Below are positions 14,625-22,768 of a stretch of DNA of 27,537 nucleotides, in pieces; position 1 is the first letter of the stretch; every line of letters starts with the position of its first letter. This DNA comes from CAXDRM01 sp963991775 (GTDB lineage: Bacteria; Pseudomonadota; Alphaproteobacteria; Rickettsiales; JABIRX01). Where the stretch lies: the NCBI GenBank assembly GCA_963991775.1, contig CAXDRM010000009.1:1-27537 (forward strand). Reading direction: 5' to 3'. Position numbers and translations under genes: made by a program. The notes beneath the pieces are model-generated. The model searched no databases and was not told the DNA's origin. It worked only from the letters and a program-made list of their open reading frames with translations.

Positions 14625-15413
14625 CTACTTAAGTTCGATACGCAACTGACACATCACAATTGGAGTATAAAAATCATACTCATCTGTGTTAGCATCTTGC
14701 GTGGTTCCTGCTTGTAAAACACAAGCTTCACCTGGAGTTTGACTAGCTCCACCACTTGCTTCAGTAATTGCCGTATTAGCACAAGTAAATGAAGTTGGGT
14801 TAGTAGTACAAGATGCAGATCTTGCAACCACATTACCTTTTAGTGGGAAACCATCATCAATTTTATTATCAACTGAGAAAGCATCTTCAGGAATTAAAGT
14901 ATCTTTAAATACTAAATTAGGTGGGCTGTCATTACTAGAATGAGTAATACCAACATGGAAGAAATTCACACCATTTAAACCGTAAGCTACGATACCACCA
15001 CCATGTTTAGCTTCAGGAAAAGTTTCACCTAAGCTACCATTAGTAGTATCACCATCATAAGCACCATCAGCAAAACCAGCACGGTTTAAATGTTCCCAAA
15101 AATAAGAAATCTCATAATCAATCGTATCTGGATCACCACCTGTAGTATCATCTTCTAAAAGACCATCTCCATCACCAGCATGGTTACCAAGACCTCTTTT
15201 ATTAGGGTTACTAATATCACCTGGTAATTCGTTATATTTTAATTGGAAAGTTCCAACTTGTGTTTCAAAACTATCTAGCTGAGTAATTAAAGCTCTTAAC
15301 TGAGCGGCCTGAATTAGGTCTTTTCCTACAGTTACTGAAGCTACTAACAAACCAAGTATGATTATCACAATTGATAATTCTACCAATGAAAATGCTTTTT
15401 TATTTTTTGTCAT
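14625..15413 (-). CDS. type IV pilin-like protein (prepilin N-terminal methylation domain)
   Basis: 262 aa. Class III leader MTKNKKA followed by FSLVELSIVIIILGLLVASV: Glu at +5 and a long hydrophobic helix, with Ala rather than Gly before the cut. After the helix, QAAQLRALITQLDSFETQVG and YNELPGDISNP are typical of pseudopilin/major pilin stalks. The distal part has GDGDGLLEDD and several Cys (SCTTNPTSFTC, EACVLQ, MCQLRIEL) that may form disulphides. No LamG-like domain, so it is a different pilin type from the two at 5237 and 21848. Exported to the inner membrane, cleaved by a prepilin peptidase and assembled into a type IV or type II-like fibre. Alone, with its own terminator and with palindromes upstream. 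Confidence 0.88.
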   Translation of the reverse strand: MTKNKKAFSLVELSIVIIILGLLVASVTVGKDLIQAAQLRALITQLDSFETQVGTFQLKYNELPGDISNPNKRGLGNHAGDGDGLLEDDTTGGDPDTIDYEISYFWEHLNRAGFADGAYDGDTTNGSLGETFPEAKHGGGIVAYGLNGVNFFHVGITHSSNDSPPNLVFKDTLIPEDAFSVDNKIDDGFPLKGNVVARSASCTTNPTSFTCANTAITEASGGASQTPGEACVLQAGTTQDANTDEYDFYTPIVMCQLRIELK

Positions 15414-15450
15414 GATGATTGCTGCAAATAAGATTTAACAAAGAATTAAC

Positions 15451-15495
15451 GTAAAATAAATTAATTTACAAGATAGTAAAACTCACAAGTTTTAC
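15451..15495. promoter_or_regulatory. two adjacent palindromes upstream of the pilin gene
   Basis: GTAAAACT-CACA-AGTTTTAC (15476-15495) is a perfect 8+4+8 inverted repeat; GTAAA...TTTAC at 15451-15469 shares the same outer bases. They lie 38-82 bases upstream of the pilin start and may be operator or activator sites. AT-rich DNA makes the shorter one weak evidence. Confidence 0.35.
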
Positions 15496-15561
15496 GACAT
15501 TAATTACAACGTCTAAATTTCATGTTACCATTTTGCAACAGTTTTGGCAAATCCAAAAAAA

Positions 15562-16410
15562 TTATTTACGCTCAGGAGCTTGGTCATATACTCCTAACAG
15601 CTTGATTTTTTTGGTATAAAACCCTAACTCTTCTAAAGCATATTGTACATCACGACTATCTGTATCACCTTGAAAGCTGATAAAAAATTGCGCTTCTTGG
15701 GAAAGACCACCAGGAATGTAACTTTCTAATTTTATGATATTTACATTATTAGTAGCAAAACCACCTAAAGCTTTATAGATTGCAGCAGGAATATTGCGAA
15801 CCGTAAAAAGCAAAGTAGTGATTTTTTTCTCAGACTTGCTAGGTAGTTCTTCTATATCTTTAGCAATAGCGATAAAAATAGTACGATTATTTTTATAATC
15901 CTGGCAATCTGACTTGATAATTTCTAGACCATGTTCTTCAGCGGCTAATTCACTACATAAAGCTGCTTTGCTTTTTTCATTCTGCTCAGCAATATAAGCC
16001 GCAGCAGCCGCTGTATTGATAAAAGAATTTTTACGCAAATTATGTTCTTTTAAAGTTTTGCTACATTGCATCAAAGCTTGCGGATGAGAATAAACCTCGG
16101 TGATATCAGCCAAGCTACTACCTGCTGGTGCCGCTAAATGATGTTTTATTTCTAAGAAGAATTCTCCAACAATATTAAGCTCCGTCATGCGTAGCAAATT
16201 ATGTATCTCTGAGACGCGTCCTGCATGCGAATTTTCAATAGGTATAACACCTAAATTAACTTCGCCATTATCAACTGCCGCAAACACATCTTCAAAATTC
16301 TCATAAGGAAAATATTGTGCAGCTGGAAAGTAAGTTTTACAGGCTAAATGCGAATGCGCACCTAATTTACCTTGGAAGGCAATATTTTTTTTATATTCTT
16401 GATGACTCAT
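15562..16410 (-). CDS. pheA: prephenate dehydratase with ACT domain
   Basis: 282 aa, monofunctional (no chorismate mutase domain). Converts prephenate to phenylpyruvate for phenylalanine synthesis. Catalytic region: IAFQGKLGAHSHLACKTYFP (~9-28), GVIPIENSHAGRVSEIHNLL (~54-73), EVYSHPQALMQC (~104-115). The normally conserved TRF motif reads NRTIFIAI (~175-182), with Ile in place of Arg. The C-terminal ACT domain (~195-275) has KLESYIPGG, the alphaproteobacterial version of the ESRP effector site, so phenylalanine feedback is likely. Divergent from the DAHP synthase gene with 119 bases between. The substituted Arg could change activity or reflect a lineage variant. Confidence 0.93.
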   Translation of the reverse strand: MSHQEYKKNIAFQGKLGAHSHLACKTYFPAAQYFPYENFEDVFAAVDNGEVNLGVIPIENSHAGRVSEIHNLLRMTELNIVGEFFLEIKHHLAAPAGSSLADITEVYSHPQALMQCSKTLKEHNLRKNSFINTAAAAAYIAEQNEKSKAALCSELAAEEHGLEIIKSDCQDYKNNRTIFIAIAKDIEELPSKSEKKITTLLFTVRNIPAAIYKALGGFATNNVNIIKLESYIPGGLSQEAQFFISFQGDTDSRDVQYALEELGFYTKKIKLLGVYDQAPERK

Positions 16411-16471
16411 ATGCTTTTTTCATAGATTACAAATCTTGGCTCTACTTGCGTTTTTAGGGTATTAGATATAT

Positions 16472-16501
16472 TTTATACAATCTCTAAAAATAGAAAAACA
16501 A
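16472..16501 (-). promoter_or_regulatory. candidate sigma-70 promoter of pheA
   Basis: On the minus strand: -35 TTGTTT (16496-16501), 18-base spacer, -10 TATAAA (16472-16477), giving a leader of about 55 bases. I see no obvious leader peptide or attenuator. The DAHP synthase promoter in the same 119-base gap is less clear. Confidence 0.5.
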
Positions 16502-16529
16502 CCCTTAAAATATTGGTTATAAATAATAT

Positions 16530-17867
16530 ATGCAAAATTGGCAAAAGGATAGTTGGAAAAACTTCCCGATAAAACAACAACCTAAATATCCTGATCTAGT
16601 AAAACTAGCACAAGCTACTAGTAAATTAGAGGAATTGCCGCCTTTAATTTATTTTGCCGAAGCTGAAAAGCTTAAAAGACATTTAGCAGATGTTTGCAAT
16701 GGTAAGGCTTTTTTACTACAAGCTGGTGATTGCGCAGAAAGCTTCGCTGAATTCAACCAAGCTAATCTTGAAAAATATTTCAAAGTAATTTTACAAATGA
16801 CTGTGGCTTTGATGCATGGTTTGGGTAAGCCTGTGATTAAAGTTGGTAGAATTGCTGGGCAATTTGCAAAACCTCGTTCTAGCGATTTTGAGAAAGTTGG
16901 TGATAAGGAACTGCCAAGCTATCGCGGTGATATGGTAAATTCTATTACTACTGATGAAACAGCACGTATTCCAAATCCTACTAATTTACTTAGAGCTTAT
17001 GAGCAATCTGCTATTACTCTAAATTATTTGCGCTCACTTGCCTCAGGAGGTTTTTCTAGTTTAGATAATGTCTATGAATGGATTAATGATTTTGCAAATC
17101 TTACTAAGGATAATACACAACTTGCTAATATTATTGCTGAGATCGAAAAATCCACCTCTTTCTTTAAAGCTTGTGGTTTTGATTTAGCAGCTTCACAAGA
17201 TTATAATAGCGCAGATTTTTTTACCTCACATGAGGCATTACTACTTGATTATGAAGCAGCTCTTACTCGCCAAAATAAGGCTGATGGTAAATTTTATGAT
17301 TGCTCTGCGCATATGTTATGGATTGGAGAGCGCACTAGAAATTTAGATGAAGCACATGTGGAATTTATGCGCGGCATTGCTAACCCAATTGCTACTAAAG
17401 TTGGACCAACTATGCAACCAGATGAGCTAGTTAAATTAATTACTGCACTAAATCCTGAAAATGAAGCTGGTCGTTTAACTTTAATTACAAGGATGAGTGC
17501 TAGTAAAATTAAAGATATTTTACCGCCACTAGTAGAAAGAGTTAAACAAGAAGGTTTAAAAGTAATTTGGAGTTGCGATCCGATGCATGGCAATACTGAG
17601 AAATCTTCTAATAATTTTAAAACCAGACGCTTCGATAATATCTTAGCTGAAGTTGCAGCCTTTTTTGAGATTCATCAAAATTTGGGCACTTATGCTGGCG
17701 GCATTCATATTGAAATGACCGGTCAAAATGTCACAGAATGTTTAGGTGGTACCAATGAAATTACCGAAACAGATCTTGAGGCAAAATATCGCACTCATTG
17801 TGATCCACGCCTTAATGCTTCGCAGAGTTTAGAATTAGCTTTTTTGATAGGTCAAAAACAACAATAA
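16530..17867 (+). CDS. class II 3-deoxy-7-phosphoheptulonate (DAHP) synthase
   Basis: 445 aa, typical of the plant/actinobacterial-like class II enzymes also common in alphaproteobacteria. It joins phosphoenolpyruvate and erythrose 4-phosphate, the first step of the shikimate pathway. Motifs: LLQAGDCAESF with metal-binding Cys68, VGRIAGQFAKPRS (~105-117), SYRGDMVN, HMLWIGERTR, GIANPIATKVGPTMQPDEL, LKVIWSCDPMHGNT and GIHIEMTGQNVTECLGG. All main PEP- and metal-binding residues appear present. Divergently paired with pheA, so the window holds the entry step and a late step of phenylalanine synthesis. Confidence 0.96.
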   Translation: MQNWQKDSWKNFPIKQQPKYPDLVKLAQATSKLEELPPLIYFAEAEKLKRHLADVCNGKAFLLQAGDCAESFAEFNQANLEKYFKVILQMTVALMHGLGKPVIKVGRIAGQFAKPRSSDFEKVGDKELPSYRGDMVNSITTDETARIPNPTNLLRAYEQSAITLNYLRSLASGGFSSLDNVYEWINDFANLTKDNTQLANIIAEIEKSTSFFKACGFDLAASQDYNSADFFTSHEALLLDYEAALTRQNKADGKFYDCSAHMLWIGERTRNLDEAHVEFMRGIANPIATKVGPTMQPDELVKLITALNPENEAGRLTLITRMSASKIKDILPPLVERVKQEGLKVIWSCDPMHGNTEKSSNNFKTRRFDNILAEVAAFFEIHQNLGTYAGGIHIEMTGQNVTECLGGTNEITETDLEAKYRTHCDPRLNASQSLELAFLIGQKQQ

Positions 17868-17870
17868 GCT

Positions 17871-17896
17871 GTAATATTTTCTTGTTGAAATATTGC
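17871..17896. terminator. weak hairpin between convergent DAHP synthase and coq9
   Basis: GTAATATTT (17871-17879) pairs with AAATATTGC (17888-17896) over 9 positions including one G-T, loop of 8. No strong T run follows on either strand, so termination is possible but not clear. Confidence 0.3.
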
Positions 17897-18472
17897 TTAG
17901 AAAATCTCAGTAATTTTATTTTTTAGCTCAGCAAGCTTGAAAGAATCCTGAATGCGCTGCTCAATAAATTCAGCAAGCTGCTTTTCTGTTGCTTCAGTTT
18001 TAAGATAATAAGCAATTGTTGCACTATAAATTGCTGCCAAAATCATACGCTTCGAATAATAATTAAAATCTGTAGATTGATCGCCAGCAAAATACCAAAT
18101 TTTATCACAAGTGCGAGACAGGCTTTTAAATGCAAGTGGGGCATATTGTGGCTTTAAGAAAAAACTAGCTAACTGTTTTACTAAAGCATGATCTTGTATA
18201 GTAAATCTAGTTAGTAAGGCTAATTTAATTTTTTCACGAATTTTTAGATTTTGAGTATCTTGCTGCTCTAAACTAGCAAGCATTTTTGTATCAATATCTA
18301 ATAAAAGATAATCTACAAAATCGGCAAGATTTACAAAAATAGTTCGGCCACGTTCACCGTAAATTTGCTCTTCTGCTTTTTCTAAAAGTTCGTCAGATAA
18401 ACCATAAATAGGTAATAAATTTAATGCTGTTTCTAAAAGCTGATCACGAATTTCTTTGGCAATCTCAGTCAC
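17897..18472 (-). CDS. coq9: COQ9-family ubiquinone biosynthesis protein
   Basis: 191 aa. The C-terminal half carries the COQ9 signature: DKIWYFAGDQSTDFNYYSKR (~123-142) and an adjacent hydrophobic helix, LAAIYSATIAYYLK, of the kind that binds lipid in human COQ9. The N-terminal part resembles a TetR-like helical bundle, as in the family. COQ9 presents quinone intermediates to COQ7-type hydroxylases at the membrane. It starts 13 bases after dnaJ on the same strand, so it is likely cotranscribed with dnaK-dnaJ. No other ubi gene is in the window. Family assignment is strong; activity is inferred. Confidence 0.88.
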   Translation of the reverse strand: MTEIAKEIRDQLLETALNLLPIYGLSDELLEKAEEQIYGERGRTIFVNLADFVDYLLLDIDTKMLASLEQQDTQNLKIREKIKLALLTRFTIQDHALVKQLASFFLKPQYAPLAFKSLSRTCDKIWYFAGDQSTDFNYYSKRMILAAIYSATIAYYLKTEATEKQLAEFIEQRIQDSFKLAELKNKITEIF

Positions 18473-18485
18473 TTTAGTTACTTAA

Positions 18486-19643
18486 TTAATTAAATAAATC
18501 TTTAAACTTCTTTACAAAACCATCCATAGTAGGTGAATGGCTTGGGGCTAATTTTAACTCTTCATCTAACTCATTAAGCAATTCTTTTTGCTTACCATTT
18601 AATTTGACCGGAACATCAATCTGAATATTTACATACATATCACCTTTAAGATCAGAATCTAAAATTGACATGCCTTGATTTTTAAGACGAAACTTCTCAC
18701 CATTTTGTGTACCGCTTGGAATTTTAAGTGAAACTGTCTCACCAGAAATTGTAGGAACTTTCACCGTACCACCTAACGCTGCAGTAGTAAATTTGATCGG
18801 CACTTTACATTTTATATTGCTGCTTTCACGCTCAAAAAATCGGTCTTTAAGTACATTAACAAAAATATATAAATCTCCAGCTGGACCACCACGCAAACCA
18901 TCTTCACCTTCATTCTCAAGACGAATTCTTGTACCGGTTTCTACTCCCGGTGGGATTTTTACTTTTAATTTTTTTTCTTTTTCTACGCGACCAGTCCCGT
19001 AACATTTTTTACAAGGATTCTCAACAACCTCACCAGTACCGCGGCATTTACCACAAGTTTGCTCCACCACAAAAAAGCCTTGTTGAGCACGAATACGCCC
19101 CGTACCATTACAAGCAGAACATCTAATAGGTTTAGCCTTATCTGCTGAACCGGTACCATCACAAGTTTGACAAGTTTGCTTCACATCAAAAACAATCTCT
19201 TGTGTAGTGCCCGTATAAGCATCTTTTAAAGATACTTCTATATTATAGCGCAAATCAGAACCTGCATTAGATTGAGTCTGGCGATTAGCAGCACCTCCAC
19301 GGCCACTACCAGCTTCACTAAAAAAGTCACTAAAAATGTCACTAAAATTCATACCCCCGAAATCTCCATAGCCTCCGCCTGCACCAGAACCTGCTCCGCC
19401 ACCAAAACCACCTGCTCCGAAGCCGCCATCAGCAGAGCCGAATTGGTCATAATTTTGACGTTTTTTAGGATCTTTTAGAACCTCGTAAGCAGCACTTGCT
19501 TCTTTGAATTTTTTTTCAGCTTCTTTATTACCAGGATTACGGTCCGGGTGATGCTTCATAGCAAGCTTCCGATAAGCTTTTTTAATTTCATCATCGGAAG
19601 CGCCTTTTTGTAAACCAAGTACTTTATAAAGATCTGCTGACAT
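18486..19643 (-). CDS. dnaJ: co-chaperone DnaJ (Hsp40)
   Basis: 385 aa with all canonical parts: J domain with the HPD motif (KHHPDRNPGN, ~30-39); Gly/Phe-rich region (~75-120); four zinc-finger repeats CQTCDGTG, CSACNGTG, CGKCRGTG and CKKCYGTG (~160-222); and C-terminal substrate-binding domains. It stimulates DnaK ATPase and delivers unfolded clients. Starts 11 bases after dnaK, in the usual dnaK-dnaJ order. Confidence 0.98.
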   Translation of the reverse strand: MSADLYKVLGLQKGASDDEIKKAYRKLAMKHHPDRNPGNKEAEKKFKEASAAYEVLKDPKKRQNYDQFGSADGGFGAGGFGGGAGSGAGGGYGDFGGMNFSDIFSDFFSEAGSGRGGAANRQTQSNAGSDLRYNIEVSLKDAYTGTTQEIVFDVKQTCQTCDGTGSADKAKPIRCSACNGTGRIRAQQGFFVVEQTCGKCRGTGEVVENPCKKCYGTGRVEKEKKLKVKIPPGVETGTRIRLENEGEDGLRGGPAGDLYIFVNVLKDRFFERESSNIKCKVPIKFTTAALGGTVKVPTISGETVSLKIPSGTQNGEKFRLKNQGMSILDSDLKGDMYVNIQIDVPVKLNGKQKELLNELDEELKLAPSHSPTMDGFVKKFKDLFN

Positions 19644-19654
19644 GAATTAGACTC

Positions 19655-21652
19655 TTAAGCTTTTTTCTCTTCATCATCATCGGAGCCTTTAGAATCTTCA
19701 GCTTCTGCTGCCGTATCTTCCTTAGCCTCAGCTTCATCATCTACTTTAGTAAAATCACCATCAACAACATTATCATCATTGTCATTAGTTGAATCAGCAG
19801 CACCATCAGCAGCTTCTGCTGCACCTGCCGCATCTCCTGCTTCAGCTTGTTGTTGATACATTGCTTCACCAAGCTTCATTGAGGCTTGTGATAATTCTTC
19901 AACCTTAGCTTTGATATCATCCGCGGATGCATCCTCTTTCGCAATAAGCTCTTTTAACTCTTTGCTAAGATCTTCAACTTTGGTTTTATCCTCGTCAGAA
20001 ATCTTATCACCATGCTCCTTAATAGCTTTCTCAGTAGAATAGATTAAAGTATCAGCTTGGTTTTTTGCTTCGATAAGTTCTTTTTTCTCCTTATCTTTAT
20101 CAGCATTCATTTCAGCATCTTTAACCATATTTTCGATCTCATCATCAGAAAGACCACCCGAAGCTTGAATAGTAATTTTTTGCTCTTTGTTAGTTGCTTT
20201 ATCTTTAGCAGAAACATTCACAATACCATTCGCATCAATATCGAAAGTAACTTCAATTTGTGGAATACCACGCGGTGCAGGTGGAATACCTTCTAAATTA
20301 AACTGACCTAATGATTTATTATCAGCTAACATCTCACGTTCACCTTGGCCAACTTTAATAGTAACTGCTGTTTGATTATCATCAGCAGTTGAGAAAACCT
20401 GACTTTTACTGGTTGGAATTGTAGTATTTTTCTCGATGATTTTAGTCATCACGCCACCCATAGTTTCAATACCAAGTGAAAGTGGAGTAACATCTAAAAG
20501 CAATAAATCAGTAACATCACCTTGTAAAACACCTGCTTGAATTGCTGCACCAAGTGCTACAACTTCATCAGGATTTACACCTTTACTTGGCTCTTTACCA
20601 AAAAATTCTTTAACCTTTTCTTGCACCTTAGGCATTCTAGTCATACCACCAACTAGAATTACATCAGCAATTTCACTAGCTTTTACATCAGCATCTTTTA
20701 ATGCTTTTTCACAAGGTTTAAGCGTGCGCTCAATTAATTCTTCAACTAATTGTTCTAATTTAGCACGAGTAAGTTTGATATTTAAATGTTTAGGACCACT
20801 TGCATCAGCAGTAATATATGGCAAATTAATATCAGTCTCTTGCGCGGCAGAAAGTTCAATTTTAGCTTTTTCAGCTGCTTCTTTTAATCTTTGTAGCGCT
20901 AGAGGATCTTCTTTAAGATCAACCGAATTATCTTTTTTAAATTCATCTACTAAGAAATTTAAGATACGCATATCAAAATCTTCACCACCAAGGAAAGTAT
21001 CTCCATTAGTAGATTTTACTTCAAATACACCATCGCCAATTTCTAAGATTGATACGTCAAAAGTACCACCACCAAGATCATATACTGCAATAGTACGACC
21101 ATCTTGTTTTTCTAAGCCATAAGCAAGAGCAGCAGCGGTTGGCTCATTGATAATTCTTTCAACTTCTAGGCCGGCAATTTTACCAGCATCTTTAGTTGCT
21201 TGACGTTGCGCATCATTAAAATAAGCAGGCACCGTAATTACTGCTTTATCAACTTTTTCACCAAGATAAGCTTCTGCTGTCTCTTTCATTTTTCTAAGAG
21301 TGCTCGCACTAATTTGACTTGGAGAATGTTTTTTACCTTTTACTTCAACCCAAGCATCACCATTTGATGCTTTAACGATTTTATAAGGTACGATTTTTTT
21401 ATCTTTTTCAGTTAGCGGATCATCAAATCTACGTCCGATTAATCTTTTAACTGCGAATATAGTATTTTCAGGATTAGTTACAGCCTGCCTTTTAGCAGGC
21501 GCACCGACTAATTCTTCTTTATCAGTAAATGCTACAATTGAAGGGGTAGTTCTAGCACCTTCTGCATTTTCAATAACTTTAGGGTCGCTACCTTCCATTA
21601 CAGCCACGCAAGAATTGGTAGTTCCCAAATCGATTCCGATTACTTTGCCCAT
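19655..21652 (-). CDS. dnaK: chaperone DnaK (Hsp70)
   Basis: 665 aa. ATPase domain with GIDLGTTNSC (~5-14), FAVKRLIGRRFDDP, NEPTAAALAYGLEK and VYDLGGGTFDVSILEIGDG; the interdomain linker VTDLLLLDVTPLSLGIE; substrate-binding domain to ~500; helical lid and a long acidic Ala/Glu/Asp tail ending DDDEEKKA. The tail (~600-665) is more extended and acidic than in E. coli. First gene of dnaK-dnaJ-coq9 behind a heat-shock type promoter. grpE is not in the window. Confidence 0.98.
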   Translation of the reverse strand: MGKVIGIDLGTTNSCVAVMEGSDPKVIENAEGARTTPSIVAFTDKEELVGAPAKRQAVTNPENTIFAVKRLIGRRFDDPLTEKDKKIVPYKIVKASNGDAWVEVKGKKHSPSQISASTLRKMKETAEAYLGEKVDKAVITVPAYFNDAQRQATKDAGKIAGLEVERIINEPTAAALAYGLEKQDGRTIAVYDLGGGTFDVSILEIGDGVFEVKSTNGDTFLGGEDFDMRILNFLVDEFKKDNSVDLKEDPLALQRLKEAAEKAKIELSAAQETDINLPYITADASGPKHLNIKLTRAKLEQLVEELIERTLKPCEKALKDADVKASEIADVILVGGMTRMPKVQEKVKEFFGKEPSKGVNPDEVVALGAAIQAGVLQGDVTDLLLLDVTPLSLGIETMGGVMTKIIEKNTTIPTSKSQVFSTADDNQTAVTIKVGQGEREMLADNKSLGQFNLEGIPPAPRGIPQIEVTFDIDANGIVNVSAKDKATNKEQKITIQASGGLSDDEIENMVKDAEMNADKDKEKKELIEAKNQADTLIYSTEKAIKEHGDKISDEDKTKVEDLSKELKELIAKEDASADDIKAKVEELSQASMKLGEAMYQQQAEAGDAAGAAEAADGAADSTNDNDDNVVDGDFTKVDDEAEAKEDTAAEAEDSKGSDDDEEKKA

Positions 21653-21683
21653 TTTTATCTCTATAAAAAATTATTATTGATAG

Positions 21684-21712
21684 GATATAAGTCTTTATAA
21701 TTTTTTTTCAAG
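21684..21712 (-). promoter_or_regulatory. sigma-32 (RpoH) heat-shock promoter of dnaK
   Basis: On the minus strand: -35 CTTGAAA (21706-21712, preceded by CC), a 14-base spacer, then CTTATATC (21684-21691). The -35 is an exact sigma-32 match and the -10 fits the looser alphaproteobacterial RpoH pattern. It lies 32-60 bases before the dnaK start. No CIRCE element is seen. Confidence 0.65.
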
Positions 21713-21793
21713 GGCAGTTTTAGTATTTTTCCTCATCAAAATATAGCAAAGATTGCAGCTCACTTCACAAAATAATTACTATACAAAAATTAA

Positions 21794-21828
21794 TTGATTG
21801 CTAAGCTCATATAAGTAAAATTATTTAC
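21794..21828 (+). promoter_or_regulatory. candidate promoter and palindrome of the second LamG pilin
   Basis: -35 TTGATT (21794-21799), 16-base spacer, -10 TAAAAT (21816-21821). GTAAA-ATTA-TTTAC (21815-21828) is an inverted repeat covering the -10, with the same outer bases as the palindromes before the pilin at 15413. The rest of the 195-base gap holds the dnaK promoter. Confidence 0.4.
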
Positions 21829-21847
21829 AAACAAGCATAACAAAACA

Positions 21848-22750
21848 ATGCAACAAGCTAAACCACCCACAAAAAAAGCTTTTACCATAATTGAGTTAGC
21901 CATAGTTATAATAGGCGTTGCCCTACTTTATGGTGCAATTCAGGCTGGTAAAAAAATGATCAGCAAAACCCAAAATTTAGTCACACTTAATCAAGCTGAT
22001 AATGCTTGGGAAGAACCTGCGCCAGCAGTTCCTGATGAAGTTGAAGTAACATATACTTTACCAGCTACTAGTGGTAATTTGGCTTTGTGGCTTGATGCAA
22101 CTTCCATTAGCACTATTTCTAAAACTGATAATGTAGTTACACAATGGCGCGACAAATCAGGTAATGGCTTGGTATTTAATGCTTCTGGTGCACCAATAAG
22201 AGATGATACTACCAAAATTAATGATTTATTTGGCATTTCTTTAGATGGTATTGATGATTATTTTTCAACTAATGGAGATAAAGCTTTAGAAACTACTAAT
22301 GGAAATTATATGATCTTTGTAGTGATGAGAATAGATATTCCTGCTGTATTTGCTGTGTTTAGCCATAGTAGCTTTGCAAGTGATAATGTAAATAATTGGT
22401 CAGGTGGCCTTACTGATAAATTACGCCATGATATTTTGCCACCTGATGGTGGTGGTGGTGTAGGAGGAAGCTATGTAGCAGGAGACTTAGTTTTAGGTGG
22501 CTATGGCCGAGAAAATTGGAACGGTAAAATATTTCAAAATGGTTCATTAGTAAAGACAGGAGCATTAGAAACATATAGCGGTACAAGCAGTTTAGATGCG
22601 GTAATTGGTGGTAGAAAAATATCTTCAAATGCTTTTACTAATATATTTGGTGGCGTAATTGCAGAAATAATAATTTATAGCGATTATTTAAGTGATACTG
22701 ACAGGCAAGCTGTAGAAACTTATCTTAATGATAAATGGAGTATTTACTAA
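21848..22750 (+). CDS. type IV pilin-like protein with C-terminal LamG/concanavalin-like domain (second copy)
   Basis: 300 aa. Leader MQQAKPPTKKA, then FTIIELAIVIIGVALLYGAI with Glu at +5 and Ala before the cut. Paralogue of the protein at 5237-6133 along its whole length: shared NLVxLNQxDNxWE after the helix, LALWLDATS, ISLDGIDDYF, the Gly-rich loop GGGGVGGS, GRENWNGKIFQNG and IIIYSDYLSDTDRQAVE followed by DKWSI. The jelly-roll domain suggests a carbohydrate- or surface-binding tip; this is inference. Convergent with, and 18 bases from, a secreted FG-GAP/UnbV protein. No direct repeat flanks this copy. Confidence 0.83.
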   Translation: MQQAKPPTKKAFTIIELAIVIIGVALLYGAIQAGKKMISKTQNLVTLNQADNAWEEPAPAVPDEVEVTYTLPATSGNLALWLDATSISTISKTDNVVTQWRDKSGNGLVFNASGAPIRDDTTKINDLFGISLDGIDDYFSTNGDKALETTNGNYMIFVVMRIDIPAVFAVFSHSSFASDNVNNWSGGLTDKLRHDILPPDGGGGVGGSYVAGDLVLGGYGRENWNGKIFQNGSLVKTGALETYSGTSSLDAVIGGRKISSNAFTNIFGGVIAEIIIYSDYLSDTDRQAVETYLNDKWSIY

Positions 22751-22768
22751 CTATGTATGACAAAATTT

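Noticed and set aside
20057..21122. Open frames antisense to dnaK
   Set aside because: They mirror the codon pattern of a certain dnaK gene and show no family features or start signals.
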